A stretch of DNA of 64,000 nt from Glebionis coronaria (Eukaryota; Streptophyta; Magnoliopsida; Asterales; Asteraceae), in contig CM046874.1 in the NCBI GenBank assembly GCA_025667525.1, positions 279,742,380-279,806,379 of the forward strand, in the 5' to 3' direction. The position numbers and the translations under genes were made by a program. How positions within the stretch are numbered: the first letter of the stretch is position 1; each line of letters starts with the position of its first letter. The notes beneath the pieces are model-generated. The model was not told the origin of the DNA, did no database searches, and was given only the letters and a program-made list of their open reading frames with translations. Positions 1-11,238 of the stretch are shown piece by piece.

Positions 1-951
1 ATTTTGTTCTCTTGTTGTAAACTCTATATCCCTTAGACCGAGTTGCATATCCCACAAGAATGCATGCATCACCTTTCTCTTTCATGTTGTCCAGATTTTC
101 ACCATCGCGAATAATGTAACACGTACATCCAAAAACATGAAGGTGTTTGAGTGAAGGTTTTCGATCATGAATTATGTGATATGGTGTCTTTTCGTGTCTT
201 GGGATAAGTAAGGATCGGTTTTGTGTGTAGCATGCGGTTGATACAGCTTTAGCCCAAAAGAATAGTGGTAGTTTTGAAGCAGATAATAATGTTCGAGCAG
301 CCTCAACTAAAGTACGGTTTCGTCTTTCAACAACGCCGTTTTGTTCGGGTGTTCTAGCAATAGATGTTTCATGTTCAATTCCTTCGGATTCAAAATAATT
401 CTTTAGAGTTGAACTCAAAAATTATGTTCCTCTGTCAGTACGTACCACTTTTACTTGAGCTTGAAGACCACGTTGTATTAGCTTAAGGAAGTTAATGAGA
501 ACCTCAGGTGTTTCATCCTTGGACCTCAAGAAGTAAGTCCATGTATACCTTGAGTAGTCATCGATAATTACCATAACATATTTATTCCCATTGATGCTTT
601 GAACACGCATGGGTCCACACAAATCGATATGAAGATGATCTAACCGTCCTTTAGAGCTTGGGGTAGTCTTTGTTTTGAAGCTACTCCATTTAGATTTACA
701 AAGCTCACAAGAAGAACAAAGATGATCCTTGACGAATTTCAAGCTTGGAAGGCCTCTCACAATATCTTTCTTAGAAACCAAGTTGATGGTATCAAAATTA
801 AGATGAGATAGGCGTTGATGCCATAACCATGCCTGAGTCGTTGAAGCTTTAGCTATGAAGCAAATTGGAGTTGTAGAAGTTGTGTCTTGAAGTGAAATAG
901 TGTAGAGATCAGTACCCCGTGAACCGGTAAGTAACTCATTCCCATCATAAT
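1..951 (-). pseudogene. Copia-2, integrase part of Ty1-copia pol (fragment)
   Basis: This is the 3-prime-most visible piece of a minus-strand copia element that hosts all the other insertions. Read on the minus strand from 951 down it gives the GAG-pre-integrase zinc region ([10 protein letters not shown], then CSSCELCKSK) and the integrase core (HIDLCGPM, VVRTDRGT), then [13 protein letters not shown] and the C-terminal [17 protein letters not shown]. It parallels copia-1 at about 31,660-32,600. A nonsense codon (TAA, near 420) replaces the Glu codon just after TDRGT, so it is dead. The frame is cut at 951 by solo LTR E and resumes at 52453. Reverse transcriptase would lie left of the window. 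Confidence 0.93.
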
Positions 952-1150
952 TGTCACACCCCACCATGGCGGAATATGGGGCGCGACGTATGGATATCAA
1001 CACAACAATAGCGTGTCTATAGAGATAACTAAATGAAATGGAAATATCATAAATGGTGACACAATGTCATGAAGATATCTCAAACAATATAGGCGTCTAT
1101 GTAAGTAGGTAACAGGTCTACCTCTTACCAAAGACATACAATTAACAAAT

Positions 1151-1519
1151 TGTTAGCCCTATATTTTATATAGTGGAACAAGAATGTAATAGGTCATCTT
1201 AGTCGTTATTGGTCTTGTATAGTAATAGGTTAGTCGGGAAAAGCGGGCTTGGACTTTAAGCTAATATTGTCTTTGTTAGGGGCTATATGCCCAAGTGAAA
1301 GCCAAGCCCGGCCCAAGATGAAGCCCACAAAGGCCTTAGAGCCGTGACATATATAACCCTCTTCCACATGTGGAAGAGGGTGTTGGTTCATTTCATAAAA
1401 CACCTAGTTTTAGTGTAAACCTTCCACTTCTCTCTCTTGTTTCTCTCTCTACTTTTCTTCTCTTTCTCTCTCTAAATATCTCTTCTTAATCTTGTGTTAT
1501 GGATTGAATGGGAACAACA
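1151..1519 (+). repeat. Copia-1 5-prime LTR
   Basis: It starts TGTTAG and ends GGGAACAACA, with canonical TG and CA ends. It contains a TATA box at 1350-1356, a perfect palindrome at 1357-1380, then a CT-rich stretch (about 1430-1490, repeated TCTCTC) typical of plant LTR leaders. The 3-prime copy is 49567-49935. Confidence 0.95.
1350..1381 (+). promoter_or_regulatory. Copia-1 LTR TATA box and adjoining perfect palindrome
   Basis: TATATAA at 1350-1356 is immediately followed by a palindrome with 12-base arms, CCCTCTTCCACA and TGTGGAAGAGGG (1357-1380), extended by one A-T pair. The same arrangement is in the 3-prime LTR (palindrome 49774-49797). Copia-3 has a different-sequence hairpin in the same place. 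By normal TATA spacing, transcription would start close to the right end of the palindrome. Confidence 0.75.
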
Positions 1520-1521
1520 TT

Positions 1522-1533
1522 TGGTATCAGAGC
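1522..1533 (+). promoter_or_regulatory. Copia-1 primer-binding site (initiator Met tRNA)
   Basis: TGGTATCAGAGC, two bases after the LTR end, is the standard complement of the 3-prime end of plant initiator methionine tRNA, used to prime minus-strand synthesis by many plant copia elements. Confidence 0.95.
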
Positions 1534-1854
1534 CTATAGTGGATAGGTGATTGAAGATTCGTGTGTGGTGTTCTTGATTTTTCGTGGCTTTATTGATCTA
1601 TATCTCTCGTCCCAAAATTTCTTTTTGTGTTTTTATGGTCTTTTCTTGATACAAATCATCTACATACTAGAAGTAGTGATTTGGGTATCTTGGTTTTGAC
1701 TAAAACACAAATATTTTGGATCAAAAGTTGCGAAATTTCTTGTTTTTCTTCATTCCGAAATTCAAGCAAGTGTTACCATCGGAAAGTACAAGTGTGTGGG
1801 ATTTGATCACAATAATATAAGGATTCTACTTTGCGATCACTGTATTGCGATACC

Positions 1855-2175
1855 TTATTCCGATCTGGATATTTCGATCGTACATTGCGATCTGGGATTC
1901 CGACGGGTTTAAGGGATCTTTGAGTCGTTACTCTGCCAAATTTGTTTCAGCCATTTTCCGATCTGAACATTCCGACGGCACATTGCGATCTGAACATTCC
2001 GATCTGAGCATTCCGATTTGACATTCCGATTTGGACATTCCGATTTGGACATTCCGATTTGGACATTCCGATTTGACATTCCGACCTGAGCATTCCGATT
2101 TTACATTCCGATCTGGACATTCCGATCTAGACATTCCGACATGTATTCGGATGGACATTCCGATGGATATTTTGT
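1855..2175 (+). repeat. Copia-1 leader minisatellite, unit about ACATTCCGATCTGG
   Basis: About sixteen copies of a TTCCGA core lie in units of roughly 13-14 bases (ACATTCCGATYTGG), most regular from 1990 to 2150, in the untranslated leader between the primer site and gag. A related but less regular array is in copia-3 at 62,720-62,960. Short open frames across it are repeat artefacts. Confidence 0.85.
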
Positions 2176-2307
2176 TTGAGTAATTTTTAGACTTAGCCAC
2201 TATCTAGACTAGTTTCGGAGCAAAGTTTACACGAAGATTAAAAAAAAAAAGGTAAAATATTTAGGTCAAGTAAAATCAAATTTTTTCCCTACTAGTTTTT
2301 GGCTATT

Positions 2308-5300
2308 TGATAGTTGTAAAATCACACTTGTTTAGGAAAACAAGGCAATAATATAGGGTAAGCACGACGATTTAGGAAAACCGTGTGTAAATGACCCTAA
2401 AGGTGAGTTCGTTCTCTCGAGGAGGCATGTGTGTTGTGTAATGAATGATTGATTATGTTTATGATTATTAATGAGAAGAAAAGAAAAGAAAATGACGAAG
2501 ACGAAAAAGATAGAAAAATAAGGCAAAACACTACTAGAAAGTTACAACGTAGAACGTGAAAAAGCACAAAATTTAAAATTTTAATCTAAAAATTCCTAAA
2601 AATTACTAAAAGTCCCAAATAATATTCTAAGAGTTTACAAAAAATCCAAACTTGCTAAAACCTTTTAATTAATTTAATAATGACTTTTTAATGCTAATTA
2701 AAGCCCTAAAAATCACTTTTAAATATTAAAAAGCCCTAAACAAGATTTAATAGTTTGTAAACCTCAAAAATGACCTAATTAAGCTAAAAACTATTTTTAA
2801 AAATTTTAAAACCAAATTAAACTATTTTTAAACTCCTAAAAACTATTAAAATCTATTAAATCTTAAATTAATTCTAAAAATTAATTGAAAAGCCTAAAAA
2901 TTAAATGGAAAGTGACAAAGGTCCTATTTTAATGTCTAGAATCTAGTAAAAATGAAAAAGAAATAAAAATAAAACTTTGAATTTTAATGAATAAAATAAT
3001 ATTAAAATATTCAAAAAAATGAAAAGTTCTCAAATAAATTCTAAAAAATTCTCAAAAATCCTAAATATTCTAACTAAGAAGAAAATGTAAACAAAAGTTT
3101 CTAAAACCTTTTAGTTAATTTTATATTAATTTTCAAAGTTCAATAAAAAACCTAAAATCAAATAAAATTAAAAATTAAAGTTTTTGAAAACTTTTTTATA
3201 TGTAAACCTCAAAAATAAGAATTAAAACCTAAAAACTATTTTTTTGTATTTTTTTATTACTGTTTAATATTTTTAAATGACTTTTTAAATTTAAAACTAA
3301 AAATAATCCTAAAAATTAATTAAATAAAAAGAAAAATAAAATTTTTAAACAGAAAAATCCTAAACTCTATTTAAAACCTAGGAAAAATGAAAAGAAGCTA
3401 AAAAGCTTAATAAATAAGCTGAAAATGACTTAAAAGCTCACGGCTTATTTTAGATAAGCCAAAACACAAACACCTTATATATTTAACCTTGTAAACTCTT
3501 ACCAGTCAAAGACCCTAGGGCAGATGGTTAGAGCGTATGTGTGTGAGAGGAGTGGCGCAGGTTCGAGTCCTGGCCACGTCCTTTTTGGAGTTTATATATA
3601 TATTTTTTTTAATTTTAAAAACTTGATCCAGTAACCTTTGTAAGCTATAAAAAACACAAACCAAGTCAAATCTTATCCAAGATTAAGCAAATAAATGGCA
3701 AAAACGTGCCCAGGTCTTGAACACTTTCTGATGAACAAGTGTGTTTTCACACTTGAGCACTTTGGTGCCAAGAGGACTTGGCTGGTGACTTTTTTGGTGA
3801 TGTATTATGGACAAAAGGGCACCCTTGTGCTTATTGAAGCACAAGGAGTCAATCAAAAGCAGAAAATAAGCACTTTGCACCAAGAATTCACAATCAAAAG
3901 CACACACAGGCTAAAGCAAGTTTCTGTGACAAATTTCTAGGTTTGTGGACTAATGAGCTAATAGCTTGCACTCTAATGAACTTCAAACAACCAAAATTTG
4001 CACAAACAATCACCAAATGGTACACAATCAAACTGCAAACCTTAAACACCCTAAGTCTAAACAGATTACAAGTTCTTGGACAATTTTTTCAATCACAATA
4101 AGCAGAAAGAGTGATATGCAGATTTTGCTTACTCTTTTCACTTTTTAATGCACAAACTTGCTTAAAACTTGTACCAATCTATTCTAAGACTAACATGCAA
4201 CCTATCTCAATCCCTTTTTACCTAGCTAACACCTTTTTAAATCATGAATCAAGATTTTTACCCTACTTAAACCTGTTTCCAAACACCCTTTAAAAACTTG
4301 TAAACCAAGACTTAACAAACCAAAACACTTAAGAACTTGCTCACTTAGATCCTACTAGCATCTAACAAGCAAATAACAACATAAAAACTCAATTCAAACC
4401 AGACTTATCAACAATTATCACATAATCATGCACATCACATAAACCACAAGTTTCTGAAAATTTAAAGGGGAAAAGTATTTTTTACCTAAGGACCTTACAT
4501 CCAAGGTCCTTTGTGGTTGCAATACCACCTCCTTACCAACTGGGGTTGGTGCAGAACAAAATCAACAATCAATCTTTAAACCTGCCAAAAAGAAAATCAA
4601 AGAAGAAGAAACAAGCAATATATCATGTATATACTGTTTTCTCTCTTATTTTCCTTAAAAACTTTTCTCAAAAACTTCAAACTTGAAACACACGTCTTAA
4701 AAACAATCAATTTCAGAAAATTAACACCCCAAATCCACTTTCACTTTTCTGGTGTGCAAATTTCCTAAAATCAAAATCTTTTTAAAACCCTTTTTGAAAA
4801 CTTGAATCACTCAAATTTTTCACAAATTAAAATGGAACTCAGTCAATAGCCTTAACACAACACACAAACTTTTTAAAAACATAAAAGGAATTACAATTGC
4901 ATTTAACAAACACCAAACTTTATTTCTTAAAAAAGGAATTACAAGGTTTTGGCTAAAAACTGGAACAAAGGGATACCACACATTTGGTCCTCCTTATATA
5001 CTACTGAAAAGAAAAGTCTAGAAACACAAAACCCTAATATACAGAATTCCTAAAAAGCCCTTGATTCTTTGACTGAAAATGGGTCAAAAATCGTGCCCAT
5101 GTGATCATGTGAAGATGCCAGCTCTCATTGGTTAATCTTGGACGTTGGTTTGGTCTTGGGGACAAAGGGATTCCATCCAGCCGTTTAAATGGTCGGGACA
5201 TAGGGTTTGGGGGAAAATGACTTGAGCAGGGAGGTACGGGGTGGGTCCCTTAAGCCATGTGACACTGTTTTGTTGGGTGGGTTTGGGTAAGGTCGGGTTC

Positions 5301-6103
5301 AATCAGGGTTCTGGAAGGTATCAGGGTAAAACCCTTTGTTTTGGGTGAGATGGGATTTAGGGTTTATGGGGATAATATGGTTGTTTAATCCGTTTTGGGT
5401 AATTAACATTTTTAAATAAATGTTAAGGAGGGAAAGGGATTAAGTGGGTTTATTTGACCTTTGACCAAGTTTAATATTAAAACCGGGTTTGGGTGATGGA
5501 CTGGGTTGGGTGGTGGGTACGGGTAGGGTATTTGTTAAATGGGTGGGTTTGGATGACGTGTCAGGGTCTGGTTGGTTGTGGGAGTATGTTGGTTTGGCAG
5601 TTTTGATCCCCAAGCTTTCACCATCTTTCCACTTTGTATTAAAACCCCATCAGCGCCCAAATAACAAGTGACAACTTTTGGCAAGTTGTCACTTTTGGCA
5701 CAATTACTTCCAAAAACTTTTCCAAGGGCATTAAATGTATATTCTTCAAATTCCAGGGACTGATCTTGAACAATCTTCAAACATTAAGGATTATACTTGT
5801 ACATTTGATATTTTAAGGGTCAAATGTGACAAGTTCTTCAAAGATGAGGGGCCATTTTTGCCAATCTTCAATTCTTCAAGGGTCTTTTTGCAAAATTCCA
5901 AACTTGGGCCCGGTTCATTGTGCGACTTCGTTTCCCGTGTTCGTTTTTGATTGATTCTTGTGTTCTTTTGCCAATTCCTCAATATCCGTACCTAAAAATA
6001 CACAAGTAACAAACACGAGCATATATTTGGCATATTTTATGATATTTTATGCATTTTAAGGCCGTTTTGGACGATGAGACCATGTATAAAAGCAGTCTCA
6101 TCA
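2308..6103 (-). repeat. Element A 3-prime LTR
   Basis: 3,796 bases, almost identical to 11984-15792. It lacks a 13-base duplication of an AAAATAATCCT-type block present near 12,980-13,000. It contains the tRNA-like sequence 3511-3581 and the terminal inverted repeat 6073-6102. Confidence 0.95.
3511..3581 (+). pseudogene. tRNA-like sequence inside element A 3-prime LTR (antisense to the element)
   Basis: A TAGGGCAGATGG segment resembles the RNA polymerase III A box. GGTTCGAGTCC (3560-3570) matches the B-box consensus. A T-arm can form (GCAGG, loop, CCTGG; four of five pairs), and TTTTT at 3582-3586 would terminate Pol III. Acceptor pairing is mostly lost (outer GAC with GTC only) and no clear anticodon stem is seen, so it is not a working tRNA. 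It may still bind TFIIIC. The same sequence is in the other LTR. Confidence 0.65.
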
Positions 6104-8010
6104 CTCCCCCATACTAAACCATTGCCGTGCCCTCACGCAATGCTAGAATAAAGTATCGAAGCAACTCCAAAATTCATTTTATTCACTTTTATTCAAATGA
6201 TAAACTAGCTACATACTATGATTACTACTACTTGTGTTTTGGACATAATGTATGATTTTCATCGCAAAATGGGACGTTTAGGTTCATAGAATAAGAACAC
6301 GTGAATGCTTCGTTAGAAATAATTTCGTCGTCCTCGATTTTCACCTTAATTCCATGCCAAGCGTGCAACGAGATCATTGTCATTATAAGTTAGTAATGCT
6401 AACACTACTCATATGCCCTAATCACGTACTTATTCTCCCATTATTCCTAAGTTGTATCTCTTATATTTTATTTTGTCTTAATGATCACGAGGATACATCA
6501 TTGACTTATGCGATAATAGAGATTTAGGTCTAAAAATAGAGTCCTAACGGTGTAACTAAGACCATCAAATCAATAACCCCTCCTAATAGACAACGATGTT
6601 AAAAAATTAAGTTGACAAGAAGAATCGATAAACACGGTTTTGTAACGGTTTTGAACATGAGACTTATTACCAAGACTTTTATACGCCCCCTAACGGAAGG
6701 ACCTTATAATCTTTGGTTTACCTCCATCTTTTATTCAACTTCGCCATGAAGCTTTTATTATGACTTCGGTCTTGCCTTGCCTTTTATTATCCGCCTCATC
6801 GGTGGTTTTATTAGCCAAAGACGTATATCCTCACGCTAAAGCGAATTTTGGATCTTTAAAGCTTCGAAGATTAAGGCTTGATTCACTTTCAATTTTGCAT
6901 AGATTTTAGGCCTTGTGGGGCTTCAAATTGTTTGCTAGATTTAGGTGAGCACTTGAAATCTTATTATTGGGTGAAGCTTTCGATTATTAGGGTGCCAATA
7001 CTTCAAAACCGTGACGCTGGCGATACCTTAATGTCTTCCCAATTTAATTACACGGAAGCTACTAGAAAAGACTAGAAACCCAACAATCCTAACTAAACCG
7101 CTAAATCAATATTTATTAAGCAAAAAATATTTACATGCGAAGGGAGAATAAGCAAATAACGAGAACACATGAGTTTTTGAAAGAATACGAGTACTCTACG
7201 TTTAGCATAGTAACTTATAATTAACTCTATCATTTCTCGTCCTCATTTAAGAGACTTGGCCTAATGTAAGTTAAGGAATCAAAGCTAAGTGCTCAACACG
7301 CACGGTCGAGTCAAAAATTACTCTTATTCTCGCCATCGGAAAATCTACATTCGTGTCTTCAAACACTTATGAAACATAAGAAAATTTTTAAAATTTGGCC
7401 ATTTTTAGCCTTATTTTGCAACAAAACGCTAAACAAAACGATAAACTTTGGAAAGCGTGAAGGTTTGGCAAGGCAAGTATCTATTCACCCCCCCATACTA
7501 AAGTTAAACATTGTCCTCAATGTTTCGAGTCTAGGGGTGCAAACACCCCCATACTAGAGACGTAGTCGAATGCTTAATCTAGCATGGAAAGGGTGTAACC
7601 AATAAGTAATAGCCGTTTATGAAGTGTGCTAAAAACCTAAGGTTAGAACATAAAAGGATATATCATGATGGATATTGGGAAAGGCCTCCAAAGCAAACGA
7701 TTGAGTGCTCCCATGAAACGAACACGAGAGGATCCAATCGTGAAGATGATGATCTAAAAGACACAATTCACAAACAACCACGGAACAAAGGTTGGAAGGG
7801 CACAAATCCCCTCACATTACACTAATTAGAAAGCAATAATATGTACATGGATAAGCATGGGTCTCCCCCACGAGGCACCTTGTTTTTGATAACCGAGTCA
7901 AAAGCTCGACTCGAATCCCCATAAATGCGATCATTTAGGGATAATCATGGTTTGGTCAATTTTTGGTGGGGCTTACATGGTAAACAAGGCCCAAAAGTAC
8001 GTGGAGTACT
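6104..8010 (-). other. Element A 3-prime non-coding tail with conserved hairpins and polypurine tracts
   Basis: No coding potential. In element order: CGAGTC/GACTCG hairpin (7894-7913); a polypurine-like tract (7546-7556, CCCCCATACTA on plus); an eight-base-arm hairpin with AGGA loop (7506-7525); a second tract (7488-7503); a CATTG hairpin (6120-6142); and the true polypurine tract (6104-6118, TAGTATGGGGGAG on the element strand) touching the LTR. The stretch around 6,380-7,260 is similar to the tails of B and C. Small open frames here are not supported. Confidence 0.85.
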
Positions 8011-11000
8011 TTAAAAATCCGATAAACGTATACCGGGGTCAAAGATAGCGTCCTCGTTTTCGGATGAAAGACGAGATAACACAACTCCAACACAAATCCC
8101 AATGGGATAGAAGAAAATAGGAGAGAAGAAATAGAAGGGTGGGACAATGGGTAAGTCAAAACATTGAGCTACTCGAGGTAGACTCGCACCAATCAAATGA
8201 AAAGATTTTCCATTTATTGCATCGGTGGAAGACCGAGATTTCCCTATATAAGCAATTCCAGGATCAAATATCTCGTCCTCGGTGGAGAAAGGGGAGGGAA
8301 CATAAGGGGCTTCCCCCACACTAGGTCCACACAAAGCATCGTCAGAAGGAGAAGACGAGCTTGTAGTACTCAATAAACGCGGTGATGACGGAGTTAGAAT
8401 TGTAGAAAAATCTTTTAAATTAAATTCAAAATTTTTTCCTTTTTCATCTTCAAAACTCTCCTTGTGAAAACCCGATTTAATTATGTCAAAAATATTTGGT
8501 GTATCTAAAACAATGTTAGTCACACTAAAAATTCTCACATTTTGAAAGCGTTTTGGTTTAGGTGGTGGCAAGTTTTCAAATCTTTTGTCAACGAAGAAAA
8601 GCTCCCCATCGGGATCAACGTATTCATCATCCGAAGAATCACTCGAGATTGGAATCATAGGCTTAACACTCTTAACCTCCATCGGCGGAGGGGACGGAAC
8701 TTCATTTTTCTCAACTCCTAAAACTCTATTTGAAATCTTTTGACAAATGTTTTTGATGGGATTGACATTGTACAAAGATGTGATCGAATACACATGAGAA
8801 AGAGTGGAGTTTTGGGTTGCATTAATTTCGAGTTCTTCCTCATTGAAACGAAGAGTGATTTTTCTTGCATGCACATCGATAAGTGCTCTCGAGGTATCCA
8901 AAAAAGATCGACCTAAAATTAAAGGAACTTTAGGATCGATGGGAATATCAACAACAATGAAGTCCACGGGATAATAAAATTTCCCAACTTTCACAAAGAC
9001 GTCCTCGGCAACTCCACAAGCTAGAATCGTAGAATGATCGGCCATTTCGATTGACATTCTTGAAGGAGTGAGATTTGGAAGATTGAGCGATTTAAAAATC
9101 TCGAGAGGCATCAAATTAATACTAGCACCAAGATCGGCCAAGGCGTAGCATTCTTCCATGTCTTGGATAGCACATGGGATTAAAAACTTTCCAGGATCAC
9201 CGACCTTTTGAGGTATGCGGCTTAGAAAAACCGATGAACAACTAGACGATTTTTGCAATTTTTCTTTGTTATTCAACATACTTTTGAAGTTCGCGGCAAA
9301 TCGAGGCATCATGACTAAGGCGTCGGCAAAACTTATATTGAAATGCAAGTCACGAAACATTTTCATAAAAAGTTCAAATTGATAATTATTTCGTTCTTGT
9401 GCCTTTTCCTTGTCTCGTCTTGATGGGTAGGGTAAAGGTGGTGTGGGTTGGGGAAAATTAGGCTTAGGCATCGGCCTTGGAATCTCGGGTTCCATAATGG
9501 GTATTGGTTCAACCGTAGGTGTGGTTTGAGCGGTACTTCGTGGGCTTGTAATGTGCTCCTTTTCAACCACAACCTCGGGTTCTTTCTCTTTTTCCTTCTC
9601 CATAGAAGTACTTGGACGAGAAATGGGTTCTTTGAAAGTTTTACCACTACGAGTGGTAATAACCTTCAATTCTCCTTTCGGGTTTACGATGGTATCACTA
9701 GGAAGACCACCCGAAGAAGAGGGCTTACACATGATAGCTTCAAACATTTTAGCCATTCGGTCTTCAAACTTAGATTGCCTAGCATCCGCTTTTAACAATT
9801 CTTGCTTAATCTCATGTTGTCCTTGCTCCATTTTTTGTTGATTTTGTTGGAGTCGTGTGACATTTCCTTCCATTTTATTAGCATGAGTTTTAAGTTCATT
9901 AGCAAGTTCGTTTTTAAGCTCGTTTTTCAACTCGGATCTTAAGCTAATCATCTCACGTTGCATGTTGTCAAACTTAGCATCATTAGCCTTAGCATAATCT
10001 AAAAATTCTCCTTGCAAATTTTTAGTGTGAGCATTTTGAAAACCTTGAGTAGGAGTTTGAAAATCACGGTTTTGGTTTTGGTTTGAAATTTGCCCATTTC
10101 CACTTTGGTAATTACCTTTGTTATAATTCCTTTGATTTCCTTGGTAATTTCCACCTTGATTGTTGTTTCGATAGTTATTAGCATTTTGATTTTGTGGAGC
10201 TTGATTTTGGCGGGAACCTTGACCGATTTGGTTATAAGTTCCCGTGGCTACATAAGCATTCGAAGTGTTACCATCCGCGGTAATGCACTCGGAAAAATCA
10301 TGAGCTCCACCACATGAAATACAACTCTTAGCAACCGCTTTAACCGAAGCAGTGTTTGAAGCTTCTTGAGCTTTCCAATGAGACATAAGAGTCGAAAACC
10401 TATCGAAAAACCGATTCTCCTCATTTGCTTCATCTTGCAAGGCATTAATGGAACGCGATGATGACGAGCCCAAATTGGCAACACTCGGTGTGTTACGAGG
10501 GCTATAGACCTTAGACCTATTTTCTATGATTTTCAAAGCCTCATTGGTCGTTTTGCACAAAAAATTACCACCCGCGGCGGCATTTAAATAATCTCGTTCA
10601 TGTTCATTAAGCCCATTATAAAAAGTGTCAATTTGATGCAATTCGGAAAAATCATGGTGTGGACATTCATGTAGCATTTCTTTAAACCTTTCCCAAGCCA
10701 TTGAAAAACTTTCATTTGGTCTTTGTGTAAAACGTGAAATCTCGTTTTTCAAATGTGTTGTCTTAGATGGTGGAAAAAATTGATTCACAAATTTAGACAC
10801 GAGATCGGCCCATGTCAAAATCGAATTCGGCGGTTCTTTCTCAAGCCAAATCTTGGCGGGTCCATCTAACGAGTAAGGAAACAACATCATCTTAATGGCA
10901 TCGTGCGGTACATCCTTAAACTTGCATGTCGCGGTGAGACGATTAAATTGCCTAATGTGATAATGTGGGTTGTCTTTTTCATGACCGCGAAACTTGTTTG

Positions 11001-11238
11001 CTTGAAGCATAGACATTAAACCCGTTTTGATCTCAAAGTTCTCCGCAAGGATGGCGGGAATCACAATGGCCTCTCCAAAACCCTCGGTGGGTGCTTGAAG
11101 CAACTCCATCATAGTACGATTAGCCATGATAGCTTCTTGTTCTACAATAGGTTCCTCACTTGGAGACTCCTCACTAGATTGAGTGAGTGATTTGTTTCTT
11201 CGTTTACGAGCACGTCTAGCTTTAGAGCGAGTTTGCAT
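8011..11238 (-). CDS. gag-pro: Element A Gag-protease polyprotein (intact, 1,075 residues)
   Basis: One uninterrupted frame. I place the start at the Met of MQTRSKARRARKRR, because element B begins with a similar MRTRAR; an upstream in-frame Met at 11268 is possible. The Athila-type Gag domain lies at about residues 70-240 (YSLDGPAKIWLEKEPP, FFPPSKTTHLKNEI, FYNGL, AAAGGNF). A zinc knuckle CISCGGAHDFSEC is at about 306-318, then an Asn/Gln-rich stretch and a probable coiled coil at about 430-520. The retropepsin core DLGASINLMP is near residue 700, with LILGRSFLD after it. The last 290 residues are acidic and Ser-rich with a hydrophobic segment near the end, and are not RT. Intactness and near-identical LTRs indicate a recently mobile copy. 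Confidence 0.93.
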   Translation of the reverse strand: MQTRSKARRARKRRNKSLTQSSEESPSEEPIVEQEAIMANRTMMELLQAPTEGFGEAIVIPAILAENFEIKTGLMSMLQANKFRGHEKDNPHYHIRQFNRLTATCKFKDVPHDAIKMMLFPYSLDGPAKIWLEKEPPNSILTWADLVSKFVNQFFPPSKTTHLKNEISRFTQRPNESFSMAWERFKEMLHECPHHDFSELHQIDTFYNGLNEHERDYLNAAAGGNFLCKTTNEALKIIENRSKVYSPRNTPSVANLGSSSSRSINALQDEANEENRFFDRFSTLMSHWKAQEASNTASVKAVAKSCISCGGAHDFSECITADGNTSNAYVATGTYNQIGQGSRQNQAPQNQNANNYRNNNQGGNYQGNQRNYNKGNYQSGNGQISNQNQNRDFQTPTQGFQNAHTKNLQGEFLDYAKANDAKFDNMQREMISLRSELKNELKNELANELKTHANKMEGNVTRLQQNQQKMEQGQHEIKQELLKADARQSKFEDRMAKMFEAIMCKPSSSGGLPSDTIVNPKGELKVITTRSGKTFKEPISRPSTSMEKEKEKEPEVVVEKEHITSPRSTAQTTPTVEPIPIMEPEIPRPMPKPNFPQPTPPLPYPSRRDKEKAQERNNYQFELFMKMFRDLHFNISFADALVMMPRFAANFKSMLNNKEKLQKSSSCSSVFLSRIPQKVGDPGKFLIPCAIQDMEECYALADLGASINLMPLEIFKSLNLPNLTPSRMSIEMADHSTILACGVAEDVFVKVGKFYYPVDFIVVDIPIDPKVPLILGRSFLDTSRALIDVHARKITLRFNEEELEINATQNSTLSHVYSITSLYNVNPIKNICQKISNRVLGVEKNEVPSPPPMEVKSVKPMIPISSDSSDDEYVDPDGELFFVDKRFENLPPPKPKRFQNVRIFSVTNIVLDTPNIFDIIKSGFHKESFEDEKGKNFEFNLKDFSTILTPSSPRLLSTTSSSSPSDDALCGPSVGEAPYVPSPFSTEDEIFDPGIAYIGKSRSSTDAINGKSFHLIGASLPRVAQCFDLPIVPPFYFFSPIFFYPIGICVGVVLSRLSSENEDAIFDPGIRLSDF

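Noticed and set aside
1928..2200. Minus-strand 90-codon repeat protein
   Set aside because: It is produced by the TTCCGA minisatellite in the copia-1 leader; the unit is not a multiple of three throughout and no relative keeps it open.
3511..3581. A functional nuclear tRNA gene
   Set aside because: Acceptor and anticodon stems cannot form properly; only the promoter-box-like parts are kept.
2332..5982. Small open frames in element A LTRs, repeated at 12,008-15,671
   Set aside because: Identical in both LTRs only because the LTRs are duplicates; no known domain and no conservation in LTR F.
9448..10484. Several open frames opposite or overlapping element A Gag-protease
   Set aside because: Shadows of the long Gag-protease frame, with low-complexity composition.
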